Source of the DNA: Acidimicrobiaceae bacterium
GTDB lineage: Bacteria > Actinomycetota > Acidimicrobiia > Acidimicrobiales > RAAP-2
Assembly: GCA_027306605.1 (NCBI GenBank)
Contig: DAHUZK010000020.1
Coordinates: 1-64,000 of the forward strand
Length of the DNA stretch: 64,000 nucleotides
Direction: 5' to 3'
In this document: positions 1 to 8,216 of the stretch, piece after piece
How the letters are laid out: each line of letters starts with the position of its first letter
How positions within the stretch are numbered: the stretch's first letter is position 1
Position numbers and translations under genes: made by a program
The notes under the pieces: model-generated
Seen by the model: only the letters and a program-made list of their open reading frames with translations
What the model was told of the DNA's origin: nothing
The model's database searches: none

Positions 1-734
1 CGCGACATTTCGTCATTCGTGAGAGCACCCACCGCATCCACAATCCCCTGACTCCGGCGAAGCTGGCCCGTCTAGGCGAGGCGTTACTGCTGAGACCGGG
101 GCAGCGATTCCTCGATCTCGCCTGCGGCTCCGGGGAGATGCTGTGCACCTGGGCCCGCGACCACGAGATCACTGGACTCGGTATCGACATCAGTTCCGCG
201 TTCATCGAAGGAGCACGAGCCCGGGCCGCTGAATTGGGTGTCGCCGATCGAGTTCGCTTCGAGCATGGCGACGCCGCCGGCCATGTAGCCGACGACCCGG
301 TTGACGTTGCGTCGTGCCTTGGGGCGACGTGGATCGCCAACGGACTCCTCGGCACCATCGACCTGCTCGCTCGGTCGATACACCGTGGCGGGTTGATCCT
401 GATCGGTGAGCCGTACTGGCGCCGTGTTCCGGCGAGCGACGACTTGGCGCGAGCGTGCCATGCCCACGACCGCAGCGAATGGTCGACGCTTCCCGAGCTC
501 GTCTCCTCACTGCAGGGGCACGGGGTGGACCTGGTGCAAATGGTGCTCGCGGGCCCAGACGACTGGGACGCCTATCAAGGCCTCCAGTGGTTGAACCTCC
601 GCCGGTGGCTCGATGCGAATCCCGACGACGAGCTTTGGCCACAGTTGCGAGAGGAGCTGGACCGCGCCCCGTCCGAGCATCTGGTTGCCCGCGAGCACCT
701 CGGTTGGGGGGTGTTCGCGCTCATGGCCCGTTGA
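1..734 (+). CDS. Class I SAM-dependent methyltransferase, 5'-truncated by the window edge
   Basis: The reading frame is open from base 3 with no stop, so the gene begins before the window; the ATG at 138 lies inside the protein. Translation from base 3 gives a segment ending in motif I (FLDLACGSGEM, about bases 99-140), the glycine-rich SAM-binding loop. It continues with an acidic strand-2 end (GLGIDIS) and a motif near VASCLGATWI typical of the post-I/II region. It is a Rossmann-fold, soluble methyltransferase of the UbiE/Methyltransf_11/25 type. The substrate cannot be told. It ends at TGA 734, and the next gene begins about 100 bases later on the same strand. The family call is firm, the function open. 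Confidence 0.85.
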   Translation, partial: RHFVIRESTHRIHNPLTPAKLARLGEALLLRPGQRFLDLACGSGEMLCTWARDHEITGLGIDISSAFIEGARARAAELGVADRVRFEHGDAAGHVADDPVDVASCLGATWIANGLLGTIDLLARSIHRGGLILIGEPYWRRVPASDDLARACHAHDRSEWSTLPELVSSLQGHGVDLVQMVLAGPDDWDAYQGLQWLNLRRWLDANPDDELWPQLREELDRAPSEHLVAREHLGWGVFALMAR

Positions 735-840
735 GGACTGCGTCCCGTGTCCTCGATAAATTGGGGTGGAGGCCGGTGGCGCCCGAAACTGACCAGCTCG
801 TCGGCTTCGACCCGGTGATCTCTGGCGCGATACTGGCGTC

Positions 841-1413
841 ATGGGTCGGATCTATGACGTCATCGATGACCGCTTAGCCCAGTGGATGACAGATCGGCCC
901 GTCTTTTTCGTATCCACGGCACCCCTCGACCCCAATGGATCGATCAATTGCTCGCCCAAGGGAAACCGTCGAGAGTTTGTCGTTCTAGGGGATCGAAGAG
1001 TGGCCTACCTCGATCAGACCGGTAGCGGCATCGAGACGGTGGCACATCTTCGAGAGAACGGTCGAATCGTCTTGATGTTCTGCGCGTTTGACGGTCCCCC
1101 GCGAATCGTGCGTCTCCATGGGACAGGTCGAGTTGTCCCGAGGGATGCGACAGATTTTGCCGACTTGGCTGAGGCATTTCCCGGGGGCAGGGGGACTGGT
1201 GTGCGGTCCGTGATCGTGATCGACGTGAATCGGGTGTCAGATTCCTGCGGTTTCGGCGTACCGCTCATGTCGTTCAATGGCCATCGGTCGACCTTGGACG
1301 AATGGGCTGATCGAAGGGGTCGGGACGGAATTCGGGCATATTGGGACGAAAAGAACGGAAGCAGCGTAGACGGCATACCCGGGCTCTCCGTAGTCGACGA
1401 GTCGCTCGGCTAA
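841..1413 (+). CDS. Pyridoxamine 5'-phosphate oxidase (PNPOx)-like FMN-binding family protein
   Basis: A 190-residue protein of the split-barrel FMN-binding fold. It has the N-terminal pattern of the family (WMTDRPVFFVSTAP, then NCSPKGNRREFVVL), a YLDQTGSG strand-turn segment and a hydrophobic strand with FCAFDGPPRIVRLHGTGRV. These short pyridoxamine-oxidase-like proteins bind FMN or related flavins and act in redox or heme/cofactor chemistry, but the substrate is not deducible. No strong Shine-Dalgarno precedes ATG 841, so the message could be leaderless or use another start. It converges on arsR, with about 145 bases between them and nothing convincing in the gap. Confidence 0.8.
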   Translation: MGRIYDVIDDRLAQWMTDRPVFFVSTAPLDPNGSINCSPKGNRREFVVLGDRRVAYLDQTGSGIETVAHLRENGRIVLMFCAFDGPPRIVRLHGTGRVVPRDATDFADLAEAFPGGRGTGVRSVIVIDVNRVSDSCGFGVPLMSFNGHRSTLDEWADRRGRDGIRAYWDEKNGSSVDGIPGLSVVDESLG

Positions 1414-1559
1414 GGAGCACCGCTCTGAGGCAGGCGGCCGACGTGGCGGCGCAACGACCCCTCTCCCCGGCTCGCGCAGTGGACCAGCATCTCTCTTACG
1501 AGGCCGTGGTGGCCCTCAACACGTCGCCTCCCTGGCAGGTCGAAGCCTCGCCGTTGGGT

Positions 1560-1907
1560 TCAATCAGCTCCGAGTGCCTTCCGCACATCGGCGAGACGGG
1601 TCGGCTCGATGCGCCACCACACCCAGCGACCTCGCTTCTCGCCCACGATGAGACCGGCCTCGGCCAACAACTTCGTGTGATGCGAGATGGTCGGCTGGCT
1701 TCTGCCGAGCGGTGCCTCGAGGTCACAAGAACAGACTTCGCCCTGTGCGGCAACGATTGAGAACAGCTGGAGCCTGATCGGATCGGCGAGTGCAGCCAGC
1801 ACATGGGCCAGGTTGGCTGCCTCGACGCGATCGAGCGGGGTCTCGACGACCGAAGCACAGCACAGTGTCGGATCCGCCACGTCGGTAGCTCGATCCCTCG
1901 CGCCCAA
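1560..1907 (-). CDS. arsR: ArsR/SmtB-family arsenic-responsive repressor
   Basis: A 115-residue winged-helix repressor. It has the ArsR recognition region (ADPIRLQLFSIV, then SQPTISHHTKLLAEAGLI, then a WVWWRIEP wing). Candidate metalloid ligands are C16-C17 near the N-terminus and C59/C61 in EVCSCDLE. The N-terminal vicinal Cys pair plus a Cys near the DNA-binding helix resembles the As(III) site described for Corynebacterium glutamicum ArsR (Cys15, Cys16, Cys55), more than the E. coli CVCDLC site alone. It is divergent from arsI-acr3-arsC across a 77-base region that carries a good promoter, so it very likely represses that operon and itself until As(III)/Sb(III) binds. Confidence 0.92.
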   Translation of the reverse strand: MGARDRATDVADPTLCCASVVETPLDRVEAANLAHVLAALADPIRLQLFSIVAAQGEVCSCDLEAPLGRSQPTISHHTKLLAEAGLIVGEKRGRWVWWRIEPTRLADVRKALGAD

Positions 1908-1923
1908 CGCGCACCTCCTTGTA

Positions 1924-1975
1924 TTGACCTCTGTCGATGTGTCCCTTAATATCGATAATAGTCAATCTATCAAAG
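1924..1975 (+). promoter_or_regulatory. Promoter/operator region of the ars operon
   Basis: Between divergent arsR and arsI. A -35 box TTGACC (1924-1929) and a -10 box TAATAT (1947-1952), 17 bases apart, drive rightwards. The -10 is followed by AT-rich sequence with imperfect dyads (ATCGATA, then TCAATCTATC) where an ArsR dimer would be expected to sit. On the other strand TTGACT (1965-1960) could be the arsR -35. The AT-richness stands out against the GC-rich surroundings. The operator assignment is inferred from position. Confidence 0.6.
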
Positions 1976-1984
1976 GACGTGACC

Positions 1985-2458
1985 ATGTCCCGTGTCCAGC
2001 TCGCCCTCAACGTCGCCGACATCGACGAGGCGATCGCCTTTTACACGAAGCTCTTCGATACCGAGCCGGCCAAGGTGCGCCCGGGCTATGCCAATTTCGC
2101 CATCGTCGACCCGCCGCTGAAACTCGTCCTCATCGAGGATGCCAACCAGACGCCGGGGACGCTCAACCACCTCGGCGTCGAAGTGTCCACGACCGACGCG
2201 GTGAAGTCAGCACAGGTGCGACTTGCCACCGAAGGTGTGCCTACCGCGCTGGAAGAGGAGACGACGTGTTGCTACGCCGTCCAGGACAAGGTCTGGATAG
2301 ACGGCCCCGACGGTGAGCCGTGGGAGATCTACACGGTTCTCTCGGACGCTGAGACGCCCGCCGGACAGCTGCGATCGGCCGCCCCCGGCGAGTCGGCATG
2401 CTGCCGTCCGCGTTCCGAGCCCGTCGAGCACGCTGCCGGCGCGTCCTCGTGTCGGTGA
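1985..2458 (+). CDS. arsI: ArsI/CadI-family glyoxalase-fold metalloid resistance protein
   Basis: A 157-residue vicinal-oxygen-chelate protein. ATG 1985 is preceded by AAAGGA at about 8 bases; an in-frame ATG at 1937 lies inside the promoter and is rejected. It carries the family hallmarks: LNHLGVEV with the metal-ligand His, the TTCCYAVQDK vicinal-cysteine motif, and EPWEIYTV with the metal-ligand Glu. The first ligand position is Gln (residue 5), as in mycobacterial CadI, instead of the His of characterised C-As lyases. The tail is Cys-rich (ACC, SSC). ArsI enzymes cleave the carbon-arsenic bond of trivalent organoarsenicals, whereas CadI proteins are induced by cadmium. The operon context (arsR, acr3, arsC) favours an arsenic role. 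The lyase activity itself is not certain. Confidence 0.88.
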   Translation: MSRVQLALNVADIDEAIAFYTKLFDTEPAKVRPGYANFAIVDPPLKLVLIEDANQTPGTLNHLGVEVSTTDAVKSAQVRLATEGVPTALEEETTCCYAVQDKVWIDGPDGEPWEIYTVLSDAETPAGQLRSAAPGESACCRPRSEPVEHAAGASSCR

Positions 2459-2489
2459 ACAACCATGGGCAGCGCGGCGGAGGTCACAC

Positions 2490-3611
2490 GTGAGCGAAGT
2501 GTCCTCCGACCTGGCACCAGCAGAAGGGAAGCACATCGAGGCAGTTGTCGCACGCCTTTCGGTTCTCGACCGGTTTCTGCCGGTGTGGATCATCTTGGCG
2601 ATGGCACTCGGGCTCGTCCTGGGTCGCGCGATCCCCAGTCTCAACACACACCTCGATTCGATCCAGGTCACCTCTGGAACGTCCCTGCCGATCTTCGTCG
2701 GCCTCCTGGTGATGATGTACCCGGTATTGGCAAAGGTGCGCTACGACGAGTTGGAGACGGTGACTCGGGATCGCAGAACGCTGCTCTCTTCTTTGGTCAT
2801 CAACTGGTTGATAGGACCACTGGTCATGTTCACCCTGGCCTGGCTGATGCTCCCCGACCTGCCCGCCTATCGGACCGGGTTGATCGTCGTGGGTCTGGCC
2901 CGCTGCATCGCGATGGTGCTCATCTGGAACGACCTGGCCCATGGTGACCGGGAAGCCGCTGCGGTGCTAGTCGCGCTCAACTCACTGTTCCAGGTGGTGG
3001 CCTTCGCCCTGCTCGGCTACTTCTACCTCAAGGTGTTGCCCGGCTGGCTCGGCCTGCATACCGTCGGGCTCGACCTGTCGATCTGGAAGATCGCTGAGAC
3101 CGTCGCCATCTTCTTGGGGATTCCGCTCGTGGCGGGGTATCTCACCCGGACCATCGGCGAGCGGCGACGAGGAAGGACGTGGTACGAAACGACGCTCATC
3201 CCCCGTATCTCCCCCTTCGCCCTCTACGGCCTGCTCTACACGATTGTCATCCTTTTCGCCCTCCAGGGTCACACGATCACGTCGCACCCGGCGGACGTTG
3301 CCCGTATTGCCCTCCCGCTCCTCGCCTATTTCGCCATCATGTGGTTCGGGACGTTCGCATATGGGCGGGCCATAGGCCTTTCCTACGAGCGAACCGCAAC
3401 CTTGTCCTTCACGGCTGCGGGGAACAACTTCGAACTCGCCATCGCGGTCGCCATCGGTGTCTTCGGCGTGACGAGCGGAGAAGCACTCGCCGGGGTGGTC
3501 GGACCCCTCATCGAGGTCCCGGTCCTGGTCGGGCTTGTCTATGTGTCCTTGTGGGCCCGAGGTCACTACCCGTTTTCCTCGGCTCGCACCTCTCTGAAAG
3601 GGTCCCCGTGA
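2490..3611 (+). CDS. acr3: ACR3-family arsenite efflux transporter
   Basis: A 373-residue inner-membrane permease with about ten hydrophobic segments. GTG 2490 follows GGAGG at 2479-2483; the longer in-frame upstream extension runs back into arsI and is not used. ACR3 signatures are visible: the LLVMMYPVLAKVRYDEL segment, GLARCIAMVLIWNDL with the conserved thiol C139, and the late TAAGNNFELAIAVAIGVFG segment. It exports arsenite/antimonite using the proton-motive force. It sits 31 bases after arsI and overlaps arsC by 4 bases (GTGA), so translation of efflux pump and reductase is coupled. Confidence 0.95.
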   Translation: MSEVSSDLAPAEGKHIEAVVARLSVLDRFLPVWIILAMALGLVLGRAIPSLNTHLDSIQVTSGTSLPIFVGLLVMMYPVLAKVRYDELETVTRDRRTLLSSLVINWLIGPLVMFTLAWLMLPDLPAYRTGLIVVGLARCIAMVLIWNDLAHGDREAAAVLVALNSLFQVVAFALLGYFYLKVLPGWLGLHTVGLDLSIWKIAETVAIFLGIPLVAGYLTRTIGERRRGRTWYETTLIPRISPFALYGLLYTIVILFALQGHTITSHPADVARIALPLLAYFAIMWFGTFAYGRAIGLSYERTATLSFTAAGNNFELAIAVAIGVFGVTSGEALAGVVGPLIEVPVLVGLVYVSLWARGHYPFSSARTSLKGSP

Positions 3612-4006
3612 GCGACAAGCCGGTCGTCCTGTTCGTCTGCATCCACAACTCCGGGCGGAGCCTTGCCGCCCGAGTACTGCTCGATCACTATGCCGAGGGT
3701 CGTATCGACGTGCGTTCGGCCGGTTCTGAGCCGGCTGAACAGCTGAATCCCTCCGTGGTAGCCATCCTCGAAGAGCGCGGGCTCGATCCGAATCGTGAAT
3801 TCCCCAAGCCACTTACCGATGAGCTCGCCAAAGAGTCGGACGTCATTGTCACGATGGGTTGTGGAGATACGTGTCCTGTCTACCCGGGCAAGCGGTACAT
3901 CGACTGGGAACTCGAAGACCCCGCGGGCAAGCCAGTGGAATCCGTCCGACCCATCGTCGATGACATTGACAGTCGCGTGCGAAAGCTGCTCACTGAGCTG
4001 ACATGA
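3608..4006 (+). CDS. arsC: Arsenate reductase, low-molecular-weight phosphatase type
   Basis: A 132-residue LMW-PTP-fold enzyme that reduces As(V) to As(III) for export by Acr3. The P-loop CX5R is C11-IHNSG-R17. Two further cysteines, C85 and C89 in MGCGDTCP, fit the thiol relay of thioredoxin-coupled ArsC; mycothiol-coupled forms are an alternative in actinobacteria. The GKRYIDWELEDPAGK segment holds the late aspartate region of the family. The GTG start at 3608 overlaps the acr3 stop. It is the last gene of the operon and is followed by a hairpin at 4098-4130. Confidence 0.95.
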   Translation: MSDKPVVLFVCIHNSGRSLAARVLLDHYAEGRIDVRSAGSEPAEQLNPSVVAILEERGLDPNREFPKPLTDELAKESDVIVTMGCGDTCPVYPGKRYIDWELEDPAGKPVESVRPIVDDIDSRVRKLLTELT

Positions 4007-4097
4007 GCTGAGAGGTCAGACCTCGAGGGCATCGGACCCTGCCGTGCGCCGGCCCGCGGTCGAAAGGGCAGACACGCTCGGAATCCGATCGGGAGAG

Positions 4098-4130
4098 CGC
4101 GGGAGCGTTTCGTTCTCCGACGCTCCCGCG
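4098..4130. terminator. Bidirectional hairpin between arsC and cspA
   Basis: A perfect 11-bp inverted repeat, CGCGGGAGCGT at 4098-4108 and ACGCTCCCGCG at 4120-4130, with an 11-base loop. It lies between convergent arsC and cspA. Neither side has a clear T-run, so its strength as an intrinsic terminator is unsure. Confidence 0.6.
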
Positions 4131-4140
4131 CCTCACCCGA

Positions 4141-4344
4141 TCAGAGGACGCGCACGTTCTGTGCTTCAGGTCCCTTCCGGCCGTTCGCTACGTCGAATTC
4201 GACCTGTTGTCCGTCTTCGAGGGACCGGTACCCGTTCCCGCTGATGTTCGAATAGTGAACGAAGACATCTTTGTCTCCGTCGGAAGGGCTGATGAAGCCG
4301 AATCCCTTCTCTGTGTTGAAGAACTTCACTGTACCTGTTGCCAT
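4141..4344 (-). CDS. cspA: Cold-shock protein, CspA family
   Basis: A 67-residue single OB-fold nucleic-acid-binding protein. RNP1 (KGFGFI) and RNP2 (DVFVHYS) are both intact, and the length is the family standard. It binds single-stranded RNA/DNA and acts as an RNA chaperone. The region upstream (4345-4486) is free of genes and pyrimidine-rich on the plus strand, giving a purine-rich leader (AAAGAAAAGAAAG) right before the ATG. A long 5' leader is common in cold-regulated csp genes. It is downstream of, and in the same orientation as, a desaturase and a helicase that itself ends in a cold-shock domain, so a cold-response role is likely. Confidence 0.96.
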   Translation of the reverse strand: MATGTVKFFNTEKGFGFISPSDGDKDVFVHYSNISGNGYRSLEDGQQVEFDVANGRKGPEAQNVRVL

Positions 4345-4486
4345 ATTTCTTTCTTTTCTTTCATTGTGTTACGGATGCGCTGATGCGCTCTTGTTGCGCC
4401 GTTCGGTCGGCTGCGAATGGTTCTGTTACTGCGATCCTCAGCAAGAAGTCAGCCCTGCTGACCACCGCCAAGAGGCCGGTCTTCAG

Positions 4487-5470
4487 CTAGGACAGCCCGG
4501 GGGGCTTCGAGGGAGCGTGAACTCTCGTGGAGCGCTGAGCCAGCAAGGACTTGCTCGGCCGCTTTATGTGAGAGGCCCAGCCCAGACCCTCGAACATTCG
4601 AAGGACTGCGGCCGAAGGATCGAGTTGCCCGCGGTCACAGCCGTGGCGGGCTAAGGCAGGAAAGGCATGATGTGAGTTGTGCCAGGAATCACCGAAACTG
4701 ACGACACTCAGCCAGGCGATGTTTCCACTGCGGTCGTCGCTCTGATACGGGTGCTTGCCGAACATATGCCCCAGCGAGTTGACGCTCCACGTCACGTGGT
4801 GCAGGAGAGCGATGCGGACGAGGCCAGCCCACACCAGTGCAAGAGCAGCACCGGCCAGGGATCCGGTAATCGCCCATCCGACCGCGAACGGCAGTGCAAG
4901 CGTGAGGGTCATCCAGAGCGGTGTCAGATTCGAGATCACGACCACGTCGCGGTCCCGAAGGAGATCTTTGCTCCAGCGTATCGGGCTTGACTGCACCCCA
5001 GAGAAGAGCCACCCGACGTGAGCGTGAAAGAGTCCCCGGAGCCGACGAAAGGCGCCTTGTTCGACAGTCCACGGCGAGTGAGGATCGCCGGCTCCGTCTG
5101 CATAGACGTGGTGGCGCCGATGATGGGACACCCAGCTGATCAGCGAGCCCTGCACTGCCATGGAGCCGGCGACGCCGAGCGCTATGCGCAGGACCCGGCG
5201 GGCGCGAAAGCTCCGGTGGGTGAAGAGACGGTGGAATCCCAGGGAAATGCCGATTCCCGTTATCACGTAGAGCCCGGCACCCAGACCGAGATCGAACCAC
5301 CCGATCCCATTGTGCCAGAACAGCCAAATTGCCACGGCGAGAATGGCTAGCGGAACGATCACGGTCACGGCCGTGATCAACTGATTCCACCATCGCTCCG
5401 ACGCCGGCGGCATGGAACGTTCCGACTGACGCGCCTCGGCGTCGGCGTCCAAGAGGTCACCTTTCGTCAC
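4487..5470 (-). CDS. Acyl-CoA/acyl-lipid delta-9 fatty acid desaturase
   Basis: A 327-residue membrane di-iron desaturase. The three histidine boxes are all present: HRLFTH, HRRHH and HNSHH. Each is placed after a pair of hydrophobic segments, as in DesC/OLE1-type delta-9 enzymes. It introduces a cis double bond into a saturated acyl chain, raising membrane fluidity. GTG 5470 overlaps the stop of the upstream helicase gene by 4 bases (GTGA), so the two are co-translated. Linkage to cspA and a cold-shock-domain helicase fits membrane adaptation to cold. The exact double-bond position is a family inference. Confidence 0.92.
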   Translation of the reverse strand: MTKGDLLDADAEARQSERSMPPASERWWNQLITAVTVIVPLAILAVAIWLFWHNGIGWFDLGLGAGLYVITGIGISLGFHRLFTHRSFRARRVLRIALGVAGSMAVQGSLISWVSHHRRHHVYADGAGDPHSPWTVEQGAFRRLRGLFHAHVGWLFSGVQSSPIRWSKDLLRDRDVVVISNLTPLWMTLTLALPFAVGWAITGSLAGAALALVWAGLVRIALLHHVTWSVNSLGHMFGKHPYQSDDRSGNIAWLSVVSFGDSWHNSHHAFPALARHGCDRGQLDPSAAVLRMFEGLGWASHIKRPSKSLLAQRSTRVHAPSKPPGLS

Positions 5471-6933
5471 GAAACCATCTCCTCCGCCAACACAACATTG
5501 CGAGCCTCCCGGCCTCGCCTTCCGGCAGCGAGATCGAAGTAAACCCGTTCGCCCTTTCTGAGGAGCGGTCGCCTCGACGCGCCATCTTGGAGATTCGAAT
5601 GATGCACGAAGACATCGCTGCCATCCGGTGATGCCAGAAAGCCGTAGCCGCGCCTACCGTCGAAGAATTTGACCGTCCCCTTCATTCGCGAACCGTTCGC
5701 CTCGTGACGCGCAGATCGGCTCGTTTTCGGCGTACCTGCATGTCGGTCGACATTGTGTGCGGCTTTCTTGCGGTAAGGGACCGGCGCCGGCGTCTGAAAC
5801 GGTTCTGTGACCTTGGTCGGCAACCCGAGCTCTCGCTGGAGCGCTCTCACTTCACCTTGTTGCTCGTCTGGGACGAGCGACACGACGCTCCCCGCGCTCC
5901 CTGCCCTGCCGGTGCGGCCGGACCGATGAACGTAGCTCTCCGCATCACCAGGCGGGTCGAAGTGCACGACGCAGGGGACATCGTCGACATGGATCCCCCT
6001 GGCGACGACGTCGGTCGCCACGAGGGCACGGATCCGGCCCCCAGAAAAGGATGCAAGCGCCCTGGTCCGTTGAGGTTGCGATCGATCTCCGTGCATCGGA
6101 GCAGAGTCGATACCAATCGCTCGCAGTTGACGCGCGACCCGGTCTGCGCCGCGCTTGGTCCGGCAGAACACAAACGCTTGGCCGTGTCGGGCAATCACCT
6201 CTGCGGTCAGCTTCACACGATCGGCGCGCCGCACGCGCCAGAAGTGATGCGTGACATCACCGGTCTGCGCTGCTTCGGCGTGTACCTGGCAACGCACCGG
6301 ATCATGCTGATACCGCCGGCTGATCGACTCCACTTCCTTACCCATCGTCGCCGAGAACAGCAGGACTTGGCGCTCTCGCGATGTCTGATCGAGCAGCCGG
6401 CACACGGGGCGGACGAAGCCCATGTCGACCATGCGGTCCGCCTCGTCGATCACCACGGTGCGTACTTCGCTCAGATCCACGTCGCCTCTCTCGACCAGGT
6501 CCGCAAGCCGCCCGGGACATGCCACGACGATGTCGGTGCCCCGCCGCAAGGCGTGACGCTGCGGCCCGTAGCCTGTGCCGCCATAAAGAGCGACCACCCG
6601 CTCGGCACGCGAAGCAATGAGACCGGCGAGTACGCCACGCACCTGCTCCGCCAGCTCCCGGGTGGGCACCAAGACGAGCGCTCTGGGCAGACCGGGCTTG
6701 GCGCCACATATCGTGCTTACCAGCGGGAGGCCGAACGCAAGCGTCTTGCCTGATCCCGTTGGCGCTTGTCCACATATGTCGCGCCCGGCGAGCGCATCCG
6801 GGATAGTCGCCACCTGGATGGGTAACGGGCTGGAGATACCCAGGCCATCGAGACGCTGGGAGAGGGACGCGTCGACCCCTAAGGCGAGGAATGAAGAAAT
6901 GTCGAGAACTCCGTTCGAGTTGAAAAGGGCCAA
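5467..6933 (-). CDS. DEAD-box RNA helicase with C-terminal cold-shock domain
   Basis: A 488-residue fusion. Residues 1 to about 400 form a full DEAD-box core: Q motif (PLPIQ), motif I APTGSGKT, PTRELAEQ, VIDEADRM, SAT, VATDVVARGIHVDDV and HRSGRTGR. After a basic linker, residues 417-488 form a CspA-like OB fold with RNP1 (RGYGFL) and RNP2 (DVFVHHS). The fusion would tether an RNA chaperone to an ATP-dependent unwinder, as expected for opening cold-stabilised RNA. The start is TTG at 6933 with no strong ribosome site, so it could lie slightly elsewhere. Met417 (base 5685) is an internal ATG that could in principle start a free cold-shock protein, but no good ribosome site precedes it. Confidence 0.93.
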   Translation of the reverse strand: MALFNSNGVLDISSFLALGVDASLSQRLDGLGISSPLPIQVATIPDALAGRDICGQAPTGSGKTLAFGLPLVSTICGAKPGLPRALVLVPTRELAEQVRGVLAGLIASRAERVVALYGGTGYGPQRHALRRGTDIVVACPGRLADLVERGDVDLSEVRTVVIDEADRMVDMGFVRPVCRLLDQTSRERQVLLFSATMGKEVESISRRYQHDPVRCQVHAEAAQTGDVTHHFWRVRRADRVKLTAEVIARHGQAFVFCRTKRGADRVARQLRAIGIDSAPMHGDRSQPQRTRALASFSGGRIRALVATDVVARGIHVDDVPCVVHFDPPGDAESYVHRSGRTGRAGSAGSVVSLVPDEQQGEVRALQRELGLPTKVTEPFQTPAPVPYRKKAAHNVDRHAGTPKTSRSARHEANGSRMKGTVKFFDGRRGYGFLASPDGSDVFVHHSNLQDGASRRPLLRKGERVYFDLAAGRRGREARNVVLAEEMVS

Positions 6934-7165
6934 CTCGGGGTGTCAATTCGAACGGGCCACGCCGGGCAGACTGCCAGGCAACCCAAAGGATACCACGAGC
7001 CACGTCGATTCCGGGTCCGCTGGGCCGAGCCCGCCCGTCGGACGGGGTCACTCCATCAGAGCGACAAGGGTGCGTCAGCGTACGGCGCAACATATCGGCT
7101 ACGAAGGAACGAACCACCAGGGAACTCACTCCTCGGTGCCTCCGCCCCGGTCCGTCAGAGGTCTG

Positions 7166-7432
7166 TCAGAGCCTCGCTCCGTCCACATCACTCTGCGTGA
7201 CGCGGATCGTACGTGGCCAGCCGGGAGCCGCCGAAAGCCGAACCCAATACGTGTCCCCGTCGAATGAGATCCATGACACCGTCGGAGTCGCCCCTTCGGG
7301 CCTGGGCGCCGCAAACGGGTTCGAGCGGCTTCTTGGGTTGACCCGATATCCGTGGATCGGACGGTCGACTTCGGCGGTGCAAGTACCCCCCGAACCTCGA
7401 GCACGCCACGACAACTTTGCCAGCCTCTTCAC
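7166..7432 (-). CDS. Small hypothetical protein, 88 aa
   Basis: The GTG start at 7432 has AGAGGGATCC just upstream. The C-terminal half (SWISFDGDTYWVRLSAAPG, then RTIRVTQSDVDG) reads like a real beta-rich domain, while the N-terminal half is Arg/Ser-rich. I do not recognise a family. Overlapping frames on the same strand are less protein-like. The flanks (6934-7165 and 7433-7619) show no convincing gene. Confidence 0.35.
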   Translation of the reverse strand: MKRLAKLSWRARGSGGTCTAEVDRPIHGYRVNPRSRSNPFAAPRPEGATPTVSWISFDGDTYWVRLSAAPGWPRTIRVTQSDVDGARL

Positions 7433-7619
7433 GGATCCCTCTTCCCGTTCAGCACCCCTCTGAGACGTTCGCTCTCGTAGGGCTATCGACAGGATCTGTG
7501 ATGGTTGCTGTCGGCGTTCCTTCGGGTGCGGCGCTCGGCCTCACTTGATTACGAGAAAGCCTACTTCTTCTGTGGGCAGCCATCATGAGTAGAGCCACGA
7601 GCGTGCCGTTTTGACAGAC

Positions 7620-8210
7620 TCAAGGTCTCGCCATGCTCCCAGCCAGCAGTGCGTAGATTTCCACCATCGGCGCAGTCCCGTTGACTCCGTACTGCGGATC
7701 GACCAGCCCGGTGGATGTCTGGCGTTGCGTCCACATCGACGATCCGTAGCTCTGCGCCTCGCTGGCATATCCGACGTCCGGTACCATTGAATTCAAGAAC
7801 AGCAGGTTGCGAAAATAGATCGCGTTGAACGCCGGTCCCTGGTTCAAGAGGGTCGGGCCAGTTCCGAAATGGACAAGCGCCACTGCCGCGGTCTGTTCAG
7901 CTTCGCTGAGGTAGGAATTGGCCCCGGTCAGGTCGTAGAGCAACACGCCAGCTCCGACCATCACGCCCTGGTTGTAGTTCCAAATCGTCGAGTTGACGCT
8001 CCCATCGGCGTTGACATGGTCGGAATAGAGCCCACTGCTGTTGCGCAAGCACGAAACGGCCCATTGGTACATGCGCGTCGCCCAGGCAAGATCCGATGCG
8101 TTTCCGGTCAGCTGGCCCAGTTCGAGCCCGAGCTCCGCGCTGGCGCCGTTGGCCGTCACATTGCGCTGGCTACCGAAGACCGCCTTGGCCCCACAAATAT
8201 GTTCCTGCTC
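7620..8210 (-). pseudogene. C-terminal remnant of a GH76-type (alpha-1,6-mannanase-like) protein
   Basis: The frame runs from a TGA at about 8211 to the stop at 7620. A GTG at 8159 could start a 179-residue piece. The sequence has GH76 features from the second half of the catalytic alpha/alpha barrel: TIWNYNQGVMVGAGVLLYDLTG and a late YFRNLLFLNSMVP helix. It also has a C-terminal MVEIYALLAG. GH76 enzymes are normally about 350 residues or more, so the first half with the catalytic Asp pair is missing. The broken end lies immediately after the stop of the adjacent methyltransferase gene, pointing to a deletion or insertion junction. It is probably not functional. Confidence 0.65.
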
Positions 8211-8216
8211 ACGATT

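Noticed and set aside
5683-5685. Internal ATG in the helicase as the start of a separate cold-shock protein
   Set aside because: No good ribosome site precedes it and the frame is continuous with the helicase, so a fusion is the simpler reading.
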